Shown in pieces: positions 25,828 through 38,993 of a stretch of 64,000 bases of DNA (its first letter is position 1; each line of letters starts with the position of its first letter). Origin of the DNA: Acanthochlamys bracteata (lineage: Eukaryota > Streptophyta > Magnoliopsida > Pandanales > Velloziaceae); contig CM034128.1 of the NCBI GenBank assembly GCA_019914995.1, forward strand, positions 6,884,501 to 6,948,500. Direction: 5' to 3'. Below the pieces are notes generated by a model. It was not told the DNA's origin and did no database searches. It saw only the letters and a list, made by a program, of their open reading frames with translations. The translations under genes were made by a program, and so were the position numbers.

Positions 25828-27009
25828 TTCTTCTTCCTCTAATGCCGCGAGCTCTCTTTCCCTTGTTCCGCTCTTGTTCTTTCTTCTTCTAGAGAGAGAA
25901 AGCAAATGGGAAAGTTTTTGATTGATTATATCTCGTTCTAGGATTAATTAATTAATTATAGGGGAATAAAGTAAAATCTCATTAATTTAACTTGACGATT
26001 GATAATTTCTCAAAATTAATGAAGTCTAAGTAATAAAATTTTTTTAATTCAATATTAAATAAATGCAATAAAAAACTAAGCATTTATCCAAACTACATGA
26101 ATCTATTTTTTAATTTATTCGATTATACATCAAATCTAACAAAAGATTAAATTTTTCTAAATATTTAGCCAGCCACCGTAGATCAAGTTAATTTTTATTT
26201 ATCTCTTTTCTATAAAGTGTTCAAATAAAATTATATCACTCTTTTGCACTACAATATTATTTAGTCTATGCAAAAAGTGTCATAACCACCTATGTCTACC
26301 ATCGCGTAACTAATCATCGATCAATGTGATAGCTATTTAGTGATATATACTTTCTTATATTTTGTTCGTTCTAATATACCTTCACATTTTTCATAATATT
26401 CTCATTATGGTACATTTATCGTTTGCACATCTTGATTTTTAATAACCCAACCACTCCCTACTGTATAATATTGCAAACGCGAATGATTGTTTTCTAAAAT
26501 TGATTTTTTAGTTTTAAAAATTCTTTTTATCATATCAGATTTCGGTAGCACCTCGCCATTTCATCAATCCTATTTTAAGTCTAAGCATAACATATTTTTT
26601 AATTCTTCCTTATGAATAATCGAATCTAAATAGTTAAAACAATCACTTTGTAGTACAGCACAAGTCTCTATGGTAATAGTAATATTATCGTTATTCTTAA
26701 TATTTACTAAAATTATAATACATGTATTATATCTTAATCATACTTAATTTAAGACTCTTAAATTCTAAGGTACTACTCCAATATTCTAGTTTAGAGTTTA
26801 ATCTCTTTTATATCTCATCAACTAAATTATATTATCGACAAACAACGTATAACAATGTACTTCATTTTAAATATATCTAGTGAATTCATCCATTACTGTT
26901 AGTCAAATCTATACAACCAATTCAAAATGGGAGGGATGAATTGAGTTGTTAGTTAAAAATTTTAATACAGTATTATTAACTGAACAGAGCTTGGTTTTCT
27001 ACAAAATAC
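25828..27009. other. GAUT1 leader/promoter side and AT-rich intergenic sequence
   Basis: The GAUT1 leader is rich in GA on the coding strand (25830-25925). Beyond it the sequence is AT-rich with no coding signal and no clear repeat boundaries. Confidence 0.4.
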
Positions 27010-27480
27010 AGCACTATAGTCGACTAGACGTAAACAGATTTTTTGTTTAGTTCAAATGTAAGCAATATAAAAAAATTATTCAAACACACAAGATTTACGT
27101 GGTTCGGCAAATACATTTACTTACGTCCACGGTCACTCTCTATCAAAAGTGAATTCCACTAATCCTTGTTAAGTTGCTAAATATCAAGATAATGTGTTTA
27201 GCCAAACACAATCGTCTTAACCGATTCTATCTTCAAGATGAATCTCCAACAGCCTATTTGACTCATAAGTCTCTCCGACCTTCACATACAGGCCTTAGCT
27301 AAGGCTTTGTGAAAAGTACGTACCTTCTTACACGAATATCACAATCGACAATGTTTAGTCAAACTCTTCTCACCGAATGTATTTGTTACAGGCAATTTCA
27401 AATTACAGTATCTCTCTCATAAGATTGAATTCAAACTTAGTAAGGTATCGAGAGGATCAAAAGAAATGCAAATGGTGTTA
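27010..27480. repeat. Dispersed repeat of the 'ACGTGGTTCGGC ... ACGTCCACGG' type
   Basis: Contains acacacaagatttacgtgg-ttcggc and then ttacgtccacggtcactc. This arrangement recurs in diverged form at 48870-49100 (cacacgagg...acgtagatcggc...cctacgtctatgaccactc). From memory this word pair occurs widely in plant intergenic DNA and is usually tied to retroelement LTRs. I could not define ends or target duplications here. Confidence 0.45.
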
Positions 27481-29050
27481 TTTCAGTAATGCTCGGGCAA
27501 TTAACGGAAAATAATGGTGTGTTTTTTCTATATAAGCTTTTCTTCTATATGTAGCTCTGTTTTGGCTTTGTGGTATCCTCTCACGCTCTATTTTTCTCTT
27601 CTTCTCTTTCTTATATTTTTCTCTTCTCTTTATAATTTGGAATGATTCAGATTTCCAAACAGTAGGAAGTTCTTTCCGTTTTCTCCCTCGTGCACCTGCT
27701 ACAGTGTTATCAACTATCTCTTCTACGCCGCTACCGTTTGACGTTCCATCAGGTATGTTTCAACGGTTGGTGATAGAGATAAGTATAATATCATTAGATC
27801 TTTCAACTAGCATTTTAAATCTCAATTGTTTATATTGGTATGGCTTGATTTGATCTTTTTTTTGTAGCATTAAATGAGCTTGTCGGTGATTTCAAATTCT
27901 CCCGTAATCTCCCTTTCTTTGTCAATTATTTAATTTCTTTGCTTTTATGATGGCTCCTAATCTAAAGACGATGAACTGATCAGGTGATTGGAATAATCAA
28001 ACTCAAATTTGAATTTTTCTTCTGAGTTCATAGATCTGCCATGTGAGGTTTCTGTTGGATGTTTGTCAGTTTTAAGATGGCTTCGGATTAACTTGTTTGC
28101 TGTGACTGTAATGTATAGATTTATTTTTCAGTGAACAATGCTAGTGATTTGAAGTATATTATCATCTAAATGTTTCAGTAAAATCAACTCTGATATGCAA
28201 CGAAAGAATGCTTGGACTTCATCTTGCGAATCTTATATGAAAGCTCTTTGTATTCTTCTATCAGCTTTATTATTTTGATCAGTTTATGTGGTGGCTCCCT
28301 ATAGCATATTATTTTGATGTATCATCGTAGCAATATGATGGATCAAGTGTATTTATACTCTTTATAACTAGATCTTTGGCCTTTCTTTGAATGAAATCGA
28401 AATTTAAATCCTAAACTTAAATCTATCATGTTGACAGAGTGGTTCTGATAGCACATTTGCAGTATATTTTTTACCTTTATTTGTTGCAATTTTCTATTGT
28501 GCTTGATTTGGAATGGTAGTAGATATGATGTTCAACATGTCATCAAATTTGACTTCAAATAGATGAGAAAATCTTGATCAAACTTCTTTTGAAAATAGGC
28601 TTCAATATTTCTGATTTTCTGTAATTAATGTTTTCTAAATATCTTTCAATCTTCTACGAATTTTTTGAGTTTTTATAGATCATAATTTGATGAACTCTTT
28701 AGTCAAGATTGTTGTGTTCATGTTGTTATTCTTCTGGTAAAAATATCATCCTCAAACGGAATTTGCATCACTATCAAATTTGCCTATAAAATCTGTAAGA
28801 TGATCATTTTTTTTCGGATTAGGATCAGCAACAATTTAGTTGGTTGTTCTTGTGAGATTCCTCTGTTTTGCTCTAACCGATCTACTCTATTCTGTTGTTT
28901 CAACACTTTAGCCAATTTTCTTTTTCGCTGGATGTAGAGTGTTTTATAAAACAGCTGACTGAATTATAACAATTTAGTAGGAAAAACTTGTATTTTCAAT
29001 TCTGCACAGTTTAATTTAGACCATTAGTCCACCTAACTTATAAGTTACAA
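27481..29050 (+). other. Unclassified segment with promoter-like and 5'-leader-like features
   Basis: A TATA-like ctatataagc lies at about 27527, followed by pyrimidine-rich sequence of leader type (27590-27640), a GC-richer stretch to 27750 and a good donor-like CATCAG|GTATGT at about 27750. Then comes long T-rich, intron-like sequence. No protein frame opens: the only ATG-initiated frame near the start stops after a few codons. It could be the start of a non-coding transcript or of a decayed gene. Confidence 0.3.
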
Positions 29051-30239
29051 TTTTTAATATTTGTTATTATCAAAATTAATTTTGAGATTCTAACAATTAT
29101 TAAGACAAAGAAATAAGGAGTTAGACTGAACCTTGATATATATAGTGTAATATAAAATTTTTTACTAATATCATAATTACAATATATTTTAATGGTTACT
29201 CTAATGCATATCTTTATTTCTATATATGTGGTATACCATTATCTTTTCCTTTTTTGTTTTATTAAATAAATATAAAATAAGCGGTTTTGGTGTGAATACA
29301 ATCACTGATGGGCTACGTCTGAAGCTTTCATGACATTATTTTATTTTTTTAATTTTTTGTCTTAGATGTAGAAGCTGGTGAGTGTTTTCTAATTAAATTA
29401 GTAATTTATATTTATGACATAAGTATGAAATTAATTAGAACAATATCTCATTTATATATTGAAAACAAAAAAATAATTTAACGGACTTGAAGTGAAACAA
29501 AGTAGTAACAATAATTTATAAAAAAAGAAAGTAGTAACATCAAGCATTAGTATGTGAAAATATTCCTAGCTCATAATATCTAACGAGGGAGTCATGGTTG
29601 ATTAGATAATGAGTGAGACGATCATTGTACAGATTTATTTATTACAAATGGGATAAATCAAAACTAACTTTGAAATAGAACTTCTTCTGTCTAAGTGTCG
29701 TGAAAAATACAGCAGATCTTAGAACGTAAATATGACAACTAAAAAAACCAAGAAGCATGTTACACTATGGCAATGTAAATAACTAGAACTTACTAAGATA
29801 AAGAATATATACTTCATTGTTCTTCTTATGTCTATTTTAATACATCATACAAATATTTATTTCTAGCTAACTAGCTAATTGGCATTGCTCTTACTCCTTT
29901 ATATTTTAACTTAATATTTTACGTTTCTTGACAATTTTTTATAATATTTTACAAAAATTAATTTAAAAATTCAGAAAAAACTTTTCATATCATAATATTT
30001 TATTATTAATTATTTTTATCTTTTTGAGATATAAAAGTAGAGCTTTTTCTCAAAAAAATAAAAATATCTTTCTTTCAGAAAAACTACTTTTAAAAAATAC
30101 ACCAATCGTCTCCAAATCTATAAGATAAACTAGTAAGATAATAAGTAATATCTACAACTCTTACTAAGTTTACAGACTCCTAATTGGGCTCAAGGCAATG
30201 AAGGCACCTAAGGTATATAGCACATCCCCTTGAAGATCG
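29051..30239. other. AT-rich intergenic sequence
   Basis: No gene, repeat boundary or RNA recognised. Confidence 0.4.
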
Positions 30240-32110
30240 GTGATTGCAATGTCGTCTAGCAGCGACAGTGTTTGCTTCAGCTAGTTCCTCAAACGACTGA
30301 CTTGTCCTTGAGGTATGGCAGCACTGAAATATCTATGGTAGGATGGAGGATCAAAGAGTCCGAAGGAAGAAAATGCGCATACTTTATTTGTGATATATGG
30401 ACAATAAAATGCATGCGTGATTCCGGAGGAAGATTGAGTTTGTATGCCATGAGACCGACAACTTGCAAGATAGTAAAAAGACCGTAGTAGCAATCTTAAT
30501 TTCTCATGATTACTGCAACTACGGATTCTTGACGATGTTGTCTAAGCTTATCATGAAAACTTTGTCACCAGGATGGTAATATATGATCGAGTAGCTGCCT
30601 CACTCTATTTTGGGCGTAGCAAAGATATACAGGTAGTTTGTGAAGAATCTCATATGAATGCCAGAGTTGAACCTCCATGCTGTTAGTTCGGATTAGACTT
30701 AGAGGGAGACACTAAGGGTGGTAGAGGGTAGTCGTAAATAACTTCAAAGTGGGTAGAGGAGAGCCATGCTATTGGTAAACCATTTTAAAATGGACGCAAA
30801 GCTTCATATTTTTTTTTCACACAAATTACACATGTCGCAATGTAGCGTTGGATGTCGGTAGTAATTTTACACCAATAAAACTGTGCAGAGAGCCACTTGT
30901 ATGTCCAACACTGTCCCTAATAGCCCCCTGGTGCGGATTTCTCCATCGAAAAGAAGTTGGCAGCGAAGAGAGAGATCAGCAAGAATTCAAATTCTATTCT
31001 TCTATAGTATTTGTTATTTAAAAATATTTGTGGTGAAGTTGCTCTTGGAATTTGTAGAAGGTCACTATATGTGGCATCCTCCGGCTGAGCTCTCCTGAAG
31101 TCGTGCCAGAAGGACGGTTACAATGTTGTAGAAGCACCATAGAGGCATCCATGCAGCGAGATAGAGCACTCACAATAATATTATGCTTTCCGCCCTATAT
31201 TCATTATGATAGTCTTGCCTTACAAGTTTGGCAAGCCGCTTCAATTAATCTGGTGAACACGAGCGTTATTCCAATAGAAATTTGAGTCTAAGATGATTTG
31301 GAAAGTGAAACGGTGATCTAGCAAGTATAGAGTCACTAACGTTGAGCGGCAAACACCAATGTCATTAGTTCCTTCTTTAAGTTGATTTTGCCGCTGTCGT
31401 AGATGAGATTGTTATACGAAGTAAGCAATGGACCTGTTGGATTATGTAGGACAACGCTAATATCTTAATTGGAAGATTCGATTTCTAGTGCGAAAGCCAT
31501 TGTAAATTTGGCGCAACAAGTACTGGCGTTGATGTCATAGCAGTCATGAACTGTTTGAAGGCAGTGTTTGTTCAAGTGTCCATCCAGAGGCATATTTCTA
31601 AAGAAAGATACGTTAAAGGGTAGCAATGTTGTATTCTTTGACAATACGCTAGTAGTAACTAATCCAAAAAATCTATATGACCCAATCAGAGATGTTTGTG
31701 TAGCCTATTTATTAACCCTACCTGGATCTTGGAGGGATCTTACACAGTACCTTCTTCAGGAACAAGATGCCTTAAATATTAATTCCAGTTGACGGCACCC
31801 AGATTGACTCTTAGCACGGTTAGCATGCAACCTTGCTTGGTGTAAGACGAGAAGAAGGTTTCAAGATGAACCAAGTTTTGTTGCAAGATGTTTTGTAAAT
31901 CAAGATGTTATCGAGGACAACGAGAACAAACTTGCACAAGTAGGGTGGAATAAATCGTTCGTCTATAACTGAAAAGTTATCGTAGCATTGATCAAATCAA
32001 ACAACATCAACAAAAATTCACAATATCATCGTGAGTGCGAAAGACGGTCTTGTAGACATCGTCGTCTTTGATACAAATTTGGTGATAGTCAGATTTCAAA
32101 TCATGTTTGA
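30240..32110 (-). mobile_element. Decayed Ty3/gypsy pol remnant, minus strand
   Basis: On the minus strand RT begins at about 32095 with DLKSDYHQICIKDDDVYKTV, then KFVLVVLDNILIY near 31940 (the family YLDDILIFS box). The integrase zinc-finger region (YYRHPTLHCDMCNLC) lies near 30850-30900. The C-terminal integrase/chromodomain entry reads AYKLNLPPESRMHFIVHISQ near 30400 after a frameshift. Multiple stops remove any coding function. The order on the minus strand (RT, RNase H, integrase) is that of Ty3/gypsy. The orientation is opposite to the 14.3-kb element and similarity between the two is low, so they are separate old insertions. LTRs were not found. Confidence 0.8.
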
Positions 32111-32379
32111 AAAAATAATATATTATTATCTACTTCTATCTAAACAAACAATTTAGATTTTGAACTTTTTAAGTAATAATAGTGTCAACAACTATCGAAA
32201 AGACCTACACACAATAATGCATTTATTTAGACTTATAATTATGATAATCACTATCTAACAACATTTTTATTCTTTTAATCTCGATTTATAAAAACAACAT
32301 TAATATGTTCCTGAGATGGGCTCATAATTGAGTATAACGTATTTGATTGGGTGAAAGCCAAGCCTATTGTCGATTGGCG

Positions 32380-32850
32380 TAATGAAGTAGTACCACTAAA
32401 AAAAGTTAACAACGACCAAAAAATTTAGTTATTGTAGGAAATACTCGGTCCCAATTACTATATTTGACCAAAAATTGTCAGTCACAAATGTGATTGCCAA
32501 ATTTTGGTTGCCCATGCTACTGTCGATCAAATACAATAGCTGGTTGCTAATGTGGTATATCTAGCAACAAAAATATACTAGTACTATTACAACAATAGCG
32601 ATCAAATCAATGTGCTTGCTACTATTGTAATCACAGTGACCAAATATAGTTCTGGCTAACATGTACAATAATTGAGGTTGACTTGGTCGCTATTATCATT
32701 AGCGACTAAGGAGGCGTGGTTGTTTTTTAAGATCAAATGCGACTAATCTTTTTGGTCGGTTCTGGATTTTGACAGCGACAAATAGTCTTGGTTGCCATTA
32801 GCATTTAATAGAGACCAACATCTTACTTGCGAATGTAAAGTATTTGGTCT
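32380..32850. repeat. Array of short GCGACCAAA/TTTGGTCGC-like words (subterminal-type repeats)
   Basis: Words such as cgaccaaaa, tttgaccaaaa, tggttgctaa, gtgaccaaata, tagcgactaa and tttggtcgg recur in both orientations for about 450 bp. Dense inverted short words like these are typical of the subterminal zones of CACTA or hAT elements. No terminal motif or transposase was identified. Confidence 0.5.
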
Positions 32851-34480
32851 AAAATAACAAAAATATCTTTATAATATTTTTATTTAAATTATTTAAATTA
32901 AACAGTAATCAATTCATAATTACATAACACAACAAAATGATTAATTTAAATAACTCACTAAATTTATTAATAATTAATTAAAAATATCTCACAATAATGT
33001 AACTACAATTTTTTTTAAAAGAAGAATAAATTTTTATATAAGTTAGATAATTGTCTTCATTAAGTAAAATAAAGCTACCGTTCATACTTCTACCATGTAA
33101 CCACCGGTGTAAATCATGCATTTGAAATCATATTTAAAAAATATTAATAAAATAACATTATATAGTAATTATCATAATTATAGTTCCATAGAATTAAATA
33201 TTTATATTAAAATCTTAAGAATATAAAAAGGGTCGTGTATGTGTACATTTAGTATCATTATTACTTACTTTTTATTTTAGCTCTTTTAATTGTTATAAAG
33301 TTAATTATTATAATAAAGTCTTAATAATGCAAAAGCTTTTTATTTCACTCATCCAGTCTCTAAGTAAAATGTTGATTCTTCATAAGTTGTCACCCTCATC
33401 AAGTTGCTGTGTATGTGTATATTTTGTGTCTTTTTATTACTTATTTCCTGTTTTGACGCTTTTAGTAGTTATATTACAAAATAAAGATCATTACGAATAC
33501 GTACGATAGAGTAATCACTAGGATAGAATTAAAACATGATAGAAATAGCAAGATGCTAACAGAATCTTGTATGATAGAAAAATTCTTTTAAAACTAAAAG
33601 ATATCAATTTTATAGAACAATTATTTGGCCTGCATTGCTATACGATAGTGAATGCTAATTTATTAAAGTCAAGATATTCATAAAATAAATATAATAGAAA
33701 TGAGAATGTTAAAATAGATGTGTGATTATATTAGAATGGTCAATATATAAAATTAGAATAAACACCAAAAAGCATCCATCTAGCCGATCAAGAAAAAGTT
33801 AAAGGAAGATAGGATTAGATGCTTCGGGTATTTCTTGCGTAGACTTAAAGATGCAGCAGTATAAAAGAGAGATGCGATTCTTTTTGAACAATTTAGGAGA
33901 ACAGAGTAGACCAAAATTAAATTAGCCTAAGTCAGTGGCGAAGGATTTAGAGGAACTGAACTTTTTATCAGATCTGGTTCATAATCGAACAGAATTGAGA
34001 AAAAGGATTCATGTATCCAACCCCACATAAGTGGATAAAGATTTAGTTTGTTGTTATTGTAAATACTAAAAAATACAAATGGGGTTATATTTCACTTGTT
34101 CGTTTTCCAAATAAACTTTCGATTCTTCATACGTGTTACCCTCGCTGAGACCTTCATTTTTTTACCAATTTAGTTGTTATAAAGCTGATTATTTTATAAT
34201 AAAATTTTGCAAGAAGAGTTCTAATTCACTCATCTATCTCCAAGTAAAATTTTGGGTCTTCATATGCGTCACCCTCTAGGATTTTGATCTACTTTTAAGG
34301 AAAGTCAGATCATCTGCATGATATTTTGTACTCAATTACACTATATGATTACGGAACATATAAAATTTAAAAATCTTTAGTCACACATCAGAGTATTAAA
34401 TTATAATTGAATTTGAAGAATTTTTGTGACCAATAATATCTGAGTATAGGAAATATTCCATGGTTTAGATTTTCTATTTA
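32851..34480. other. AT-rich intergenic sequence
   Basis: No gene recognised. A weak internal similarity (ctctaagtaaaattttg...cttcatatgcgtcacc-like strings near 33360 and 34240) suggests an old local duplication. Confidence 0.35.
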
Positions 34481-34782
34481 GGGTGTGTTTCAAACGCACG
34501 TAACTCCACTTTCTTTCGCCAGATTTTGAGTTTCAAATAGTTCATATGTTTCAATTACACAAAGAACTCAGAATTTCACTTCTACATACGGAACTCCAGC
34601 TCCAACTTTCTTATTTGCACACTTTCTAATGCAATTAATTTTTTAATTTTTAACACATTTCAAAAAACTATCGAAACAGAAACACAAACACTAAACTTCA
34701 CTTCTATTTTATTTTTTAAGAAACTCTATTTCCTACTTTTCACTTTCACGAACTTCAGTTACGGGCATTTGAAAAGACGCCC
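34481..34782. mobile_element. Tourist-like MITE, 302 bp
   Basis: Left terminus GGGTGTGTTTCAAACG; the reverse complement of the right terminus is GGGCGTCTTTTCAAATG. Flanking TTA occurs on both sides (34478-34480 and 34783-34785). The TTA target duplication and GGG-TGTTT ends are those of PIF/Harbinger-derived Tourist elements. No coding content. Confidence 0.75.
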
Positions 34783-34785
34783 TTA

Positions 34786-36781
34786 ATGTTTGCAATTGTG
34801 TAAGTCGATTAAAAGAGCTCGCAACAACATAAATACGCTAAAGGCAGTCTGTTTTGTAGTGTACATGTTTACTTTCAAATAAAAGTAATGGATTAGGTAC
34901 GAATATCAAGTTTAATGGCTAAACTTATTATGAGGAAATCTTAACATTCTATTGAAGATTGTATACGAGTAGTTATAGAGTGTATGCACGCATTTTGCTT
35001 GCTTTTGCAAGGCAATCATTAGTGGCCAATGAAGAACGAATTACTAATATCCATCATATTTGGTGGTTGCTTGCTAATCTAACTACGCAAACTAAGATAA
35101 CATTTGGAAGTATTAAAATAAAATTTTATTTTAGATGGAGACTATTTGAAAGCCTAAGAGTTCAATTTATAACTTAAAACAAATAAAAATTATTTATATA
35201 TGATTATACCACATTTTAATTTATTTATATTTTTTAAATTTTAAAAAAATAAAAATATTTTAAAAAATTATTAGAAAAAGTGAAAGTTTTTTTTGAAATG
35301 AAAAGCCATATCATAATAGCTAAATATCCCCAAATTCATCAAGGAGAGAATTGTACGTCAATTGGAGGATTGAATCTAGACCAAATTATTAGATTGTATA
35401 CTTCTCTAAGAAAAATGTCTCTGATTATGCTAATATTTATTCTCTTTTTGTAGCATTCTCGTAGTTAGATGTTTTAATTACTACTTTTTTTTTTGTTTAT
35501 GAAAACATTATTTGCTATTTGTCACCACTATTGTCTTATTTTTATATATAGCTTGGTTGGGCAAGGTAAAACTCCCAATATTTGAAAACATAGATTTGAT
35601 ACGATTGAAAGTGCATTTGAAAATGAGATTTTTTGCTTAAAAAAATATTTTAAAATATTTTAAAATATGAGTTTTATTTTTTATCTAAAAATATAACAAA
35701 AGTAATAATTGATAGTAAAATTTTTTTGTACTTTCTAAATTAAAAAAATTATTATAAAGATTTATTTAAAAATACAAAATAAAAAATTAAAATGAGAAAA
35801 AATTAAAAAGGACTCCAAACTATGGATAGAAGTAAACAAAACTAATAGGGAGGTACTTTTTAACAATAAATTTTTGTAAAGTGATGAGTTCCTTTGGCGA
35901 GGAAATTTAGTGGGTTGCCATATCTAATGCTGAGTCGAGATGACATATTGAATCTCGTATTTGCACCACAGTACGAAGCTTGTAGTTGGTACATTTTCAT
36001 GCTAAGCACTAGGATTTAGCGTGCAATTAAATATATATGTACTCAAATACGGTAAGTTCATTTGTAGGAGGAGGAGTATATGTGAGCAGAAGTGCAAAAT
36101 TAATTCTTACAGACCAGCAACGGAAAGTTAGACTTGGAAAACAATGGATTCATAGCATCATTGAGAAGGCTGGATTGTGACGCATGACGCCTTTCAATGA
36201 TCATGTTTTTAGCGGCTGCGGATGAAGTGGATAGGTTGAAGCCATTGGTGCATGAATGAAATGTTCACGACTACTGACATATTTATGCTAGAGAAAAAAA
36301 AACTAAGCATATGACATTATTTCTATTGTTAACGGTGTGACAACAAATGTGGGATACACTCGAAGGTTTGAGAAATACTATTTGGGCGTAGATAGGTCTG
36401 TGGTAACAGCTGGTGATTCAAATACTACAGATAGCTGATAGCTAGGCAAGTTTGAGTGATTGAGACAGATGCAGAAACGGCTTTATGGGTGGTTCCTACA
36501 CAAATCATGCATCACATTTTGCCTCGTCGGCTTAAACAATGTTTGTCTTTAAGCTTGCAGTATGAGAAAAAAGTTTCTATCTCATATTTTATAACATATA
36601 AGAAAGTTTTTTCTTAAGACAGGAGTTGCTCAATCTAACACCTAATATTTGGTTAAAATTTAGTGGAACAAAAGTTGAAATAGTTTAGTGAAGCATAAAA
36701 CACATAATGTTGATTATATTGGGGTATACATACAGTAGTATATTTTGCTTATAGCAGGACTAAATTTATATTTGACTTTAT
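34786..36781. other. AT-rich intergenic sequence
   Basis: No gene recognised. The 36100-36550 stretch is GC-richer with short broken frames that I could not assign to a family. Confidence 0.35.
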
Positions 36782-37408
36782 ATTATAAAAGCAGGATCGG
36801 ACATTGAACCGGAATGCTGCATATCAACGGATTCTGAATTAACCCGTCGGTTCAACGGGTTGACCCTCCAAATAAAAAATACTAAGGCGTTGACGGCAGC
36901 GAGAAAGCTTACTATTTTTCTTTATTAAAAGACAGAGAAAAAAATAAACTAATAAAAAAGACACAGAAGAGCAAAAAAATATTTAAATAATAAATTTCCA
37001 AAAGAATTCTTTGTTTTAAAATAATTTTATTATTTTTCTTACATTTAACAGAATTAACAATATAAAAAATTAAAAAAATCACTAATAATAAATATTTACA
37101 AATGAAACATAACAAATTTATTTTTTTGCATTATCACATCCAAATGCAAAATCTAAACTATAAATTATGTTTCAATATAAAATTACTAATAATTATTTTT
37201 ACATCAAATATATTACAAATTTAAAAACTATTTTAAATTTAAGTTAACCCGGTTTGATCCAGGCGAGTGGGTCAATCAGATTGAATCGGTTCGAGCGGGT
37301 CAGAGTGCGTCGATTGTATACACGATTTTATTGTTAATCCGGACTGATTTACGTTCTGAGTTGACGATTGTTGAATCGACTCGAACGGATTGCTCTGGTT
37401 TTTACAAA
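36782..37408. mobile_element. 627-bp TIR element, copy 2 (diverged relative of 9913-10540)
   Basis: Shares ordered words with copy 1: ggatcggacattgaaccgg, cgggttgac, aaaaatactaaggcgttgac, the AT-rich core with ttcttacattta and tttttttgcattatcacatcc, ending in gttttta-caaata. The length is within a base or two of copy 1. The termini are more mutated (TTATAAAAGCAGGATCGG at the left). No ORF. Confidence 0.7.
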
Positions 37409-37510
37409 TATAGTATAAACCACTTCAATAGATAAACCTATCATCACAGTTTGTTTAAAAGATGAGAAAGTAAGAGTTAGTATGCTTGTTAGTAGTTAGT
37501 ACCATAGTAA

Positions 37511-37760
37511 GGAGCATTTGGGAGTGTATTGGAAATAGAATTTTTTTGAAATAAAAAATATTTTTATTCTTTTTAAAAAATAAGCTCTATATGTTTAATC
37601 TAAAAAAATAAAATTAACCAATAAAAAGATCTTATTACGTAGAATTTTTTTATACTTTGTATGATTTTAAATAAAATTTTCACTTGTAAAAAATGTATTA
37701 AAAAACTTGAACTGAAAAATTTACAAGTAACTTCTCCGAATAGAATACCAAACGCCCTCC
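37511..37760. mobile_element. Tourist-like MITE, about 250 bp
   Basis: Left end GGAGCATTTGGG follows TAA (37508-37510). The right end CCAAACGCCCTCC precedes TAA (37761-37763). The interior is AT-rich and non-coding. The left TIR is degraded, so the ends are less certain than for the 38666 element. Confidence 0.55.
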
Positions 37761-38665
37761 TAAACACTTCTCGGAATGACAATTGGCTCCCTATCCTTAT
37801 TCCCATCCCCGCCTTATGAGGTTTTAAAAGCTCCCCACCTCGTCCCCTTATATGTCTAGCTTGAGACTTGTGGGACTCATACCCGTTTATTTTTGAATTA
37901 GAATTTTCAAAATTATGTATTCATCAATGTTTCATAAACAATTTAAGAACATAGTTCTTAAATTAACTGCTCCCACCTGCATATGGTAGTCCAGATTAAG
38001 TGAAGACAGCTTTGAAAAGTTATGTTAAACTATTCAAGTCAGTAATGTTAGATTTGGTTCTGCTCCTGACGATATATATCCATCAGGCCTTTTTTCTTAA
38101 GAAACAAGATCCAAACTCTATTTCAATTGCTTTTGCTTAATATCGTGTTATCATCTTGAATTCTTAGTAGTATCATCTTCAATTCTTAGTATTATCATCT
38201 TCTTAAGAAACATGATCCAAACCCTGTAAAGAAGCAATGTGAATTTTCCTTTTATCAACTCTGAATTCTATGTCTCAAAGTTTTTTCTCCTTTCTCCATA
38301 CTAATTGCTTTGTTTTGTTAGAATTAGGGCATTTGTTACCCACCAAGGAGGTACACTTTTAACATGCTATATGATCTCTAGCGCCAACATTCAGACTTCT
38401 AATGATAAATGTTTTGCCTTTTAACAAAAAGATTGCTTGCATGTATTTAAGTAGGAAGACAGGGGCATCTACTGTTGTTTCGCATATTCTGTGAAATGTG
38501 TGTAAATATTATCGATAGAGGACTACCGAGAGTATTCACTTTCAAAAGTTTTCCATCGTCAAGTAATATTGCTTATTGCATAACACCAATCTAGTTTATA
38601 GATCAAATCTAGTTAATATTGTTGGTTTTTGAACTACCTTAGCTTGTTACATTTGAGATAACTAA

Positions 38666-38914
38666 GAGCGTGTTTACCAACCATTCAAACTTTACTTGTT
38701 TTAAACTCACTTTTAATACAAAATAAATATAAATTTTAAAATAAATGACTTTTCATTAGATTTTTTTCAAAATTTAATTTTAGAATTTAATTTTAATACA
38801 AAATTAATATAAAATTTTATTTTTTATTAAGTATTTTTAATTTTTATTTGATTTTTAAAATTTATCTTCCAAAATTTATCAAAACTTAAGTTTGGAGCCT
38901 TGATAAACACGCCC
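38666..38914. mobile_element. Tourist-like MITE, 249 bp, GGGCGTGTTTACC family
   Basis: Left GAGCGTGTTTACC and right (reverse complement) GGGCGTGTTTATC, with TAA on both sides (38663-38665 and 38915-38917). It is the same family as the 233-bp element at 51109-51341, with a similar AT-rich interior (aattaaaaata / tttttattaa-type runs). Confidence 0.8.
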
Positions 38915-38993
38915 TAAATGATAGCTGGTACTGAAGTAGTCTGTTGTTTCTATAATGCATAATACCTGTTGTTTTAATTCCTTTATATGTAAC

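Noticed and set aside
25664..25921. Plus-strand ORF rich in Arg/Pro
   Set aside because: Antisense shadow of GAUT1 exon 1.
14300..32110. The two gypsy remnants as one element split by an inversion
   Set aside because: Both retain overlapping RT and integrase regions and differ in sequence, so they are independent insertions.
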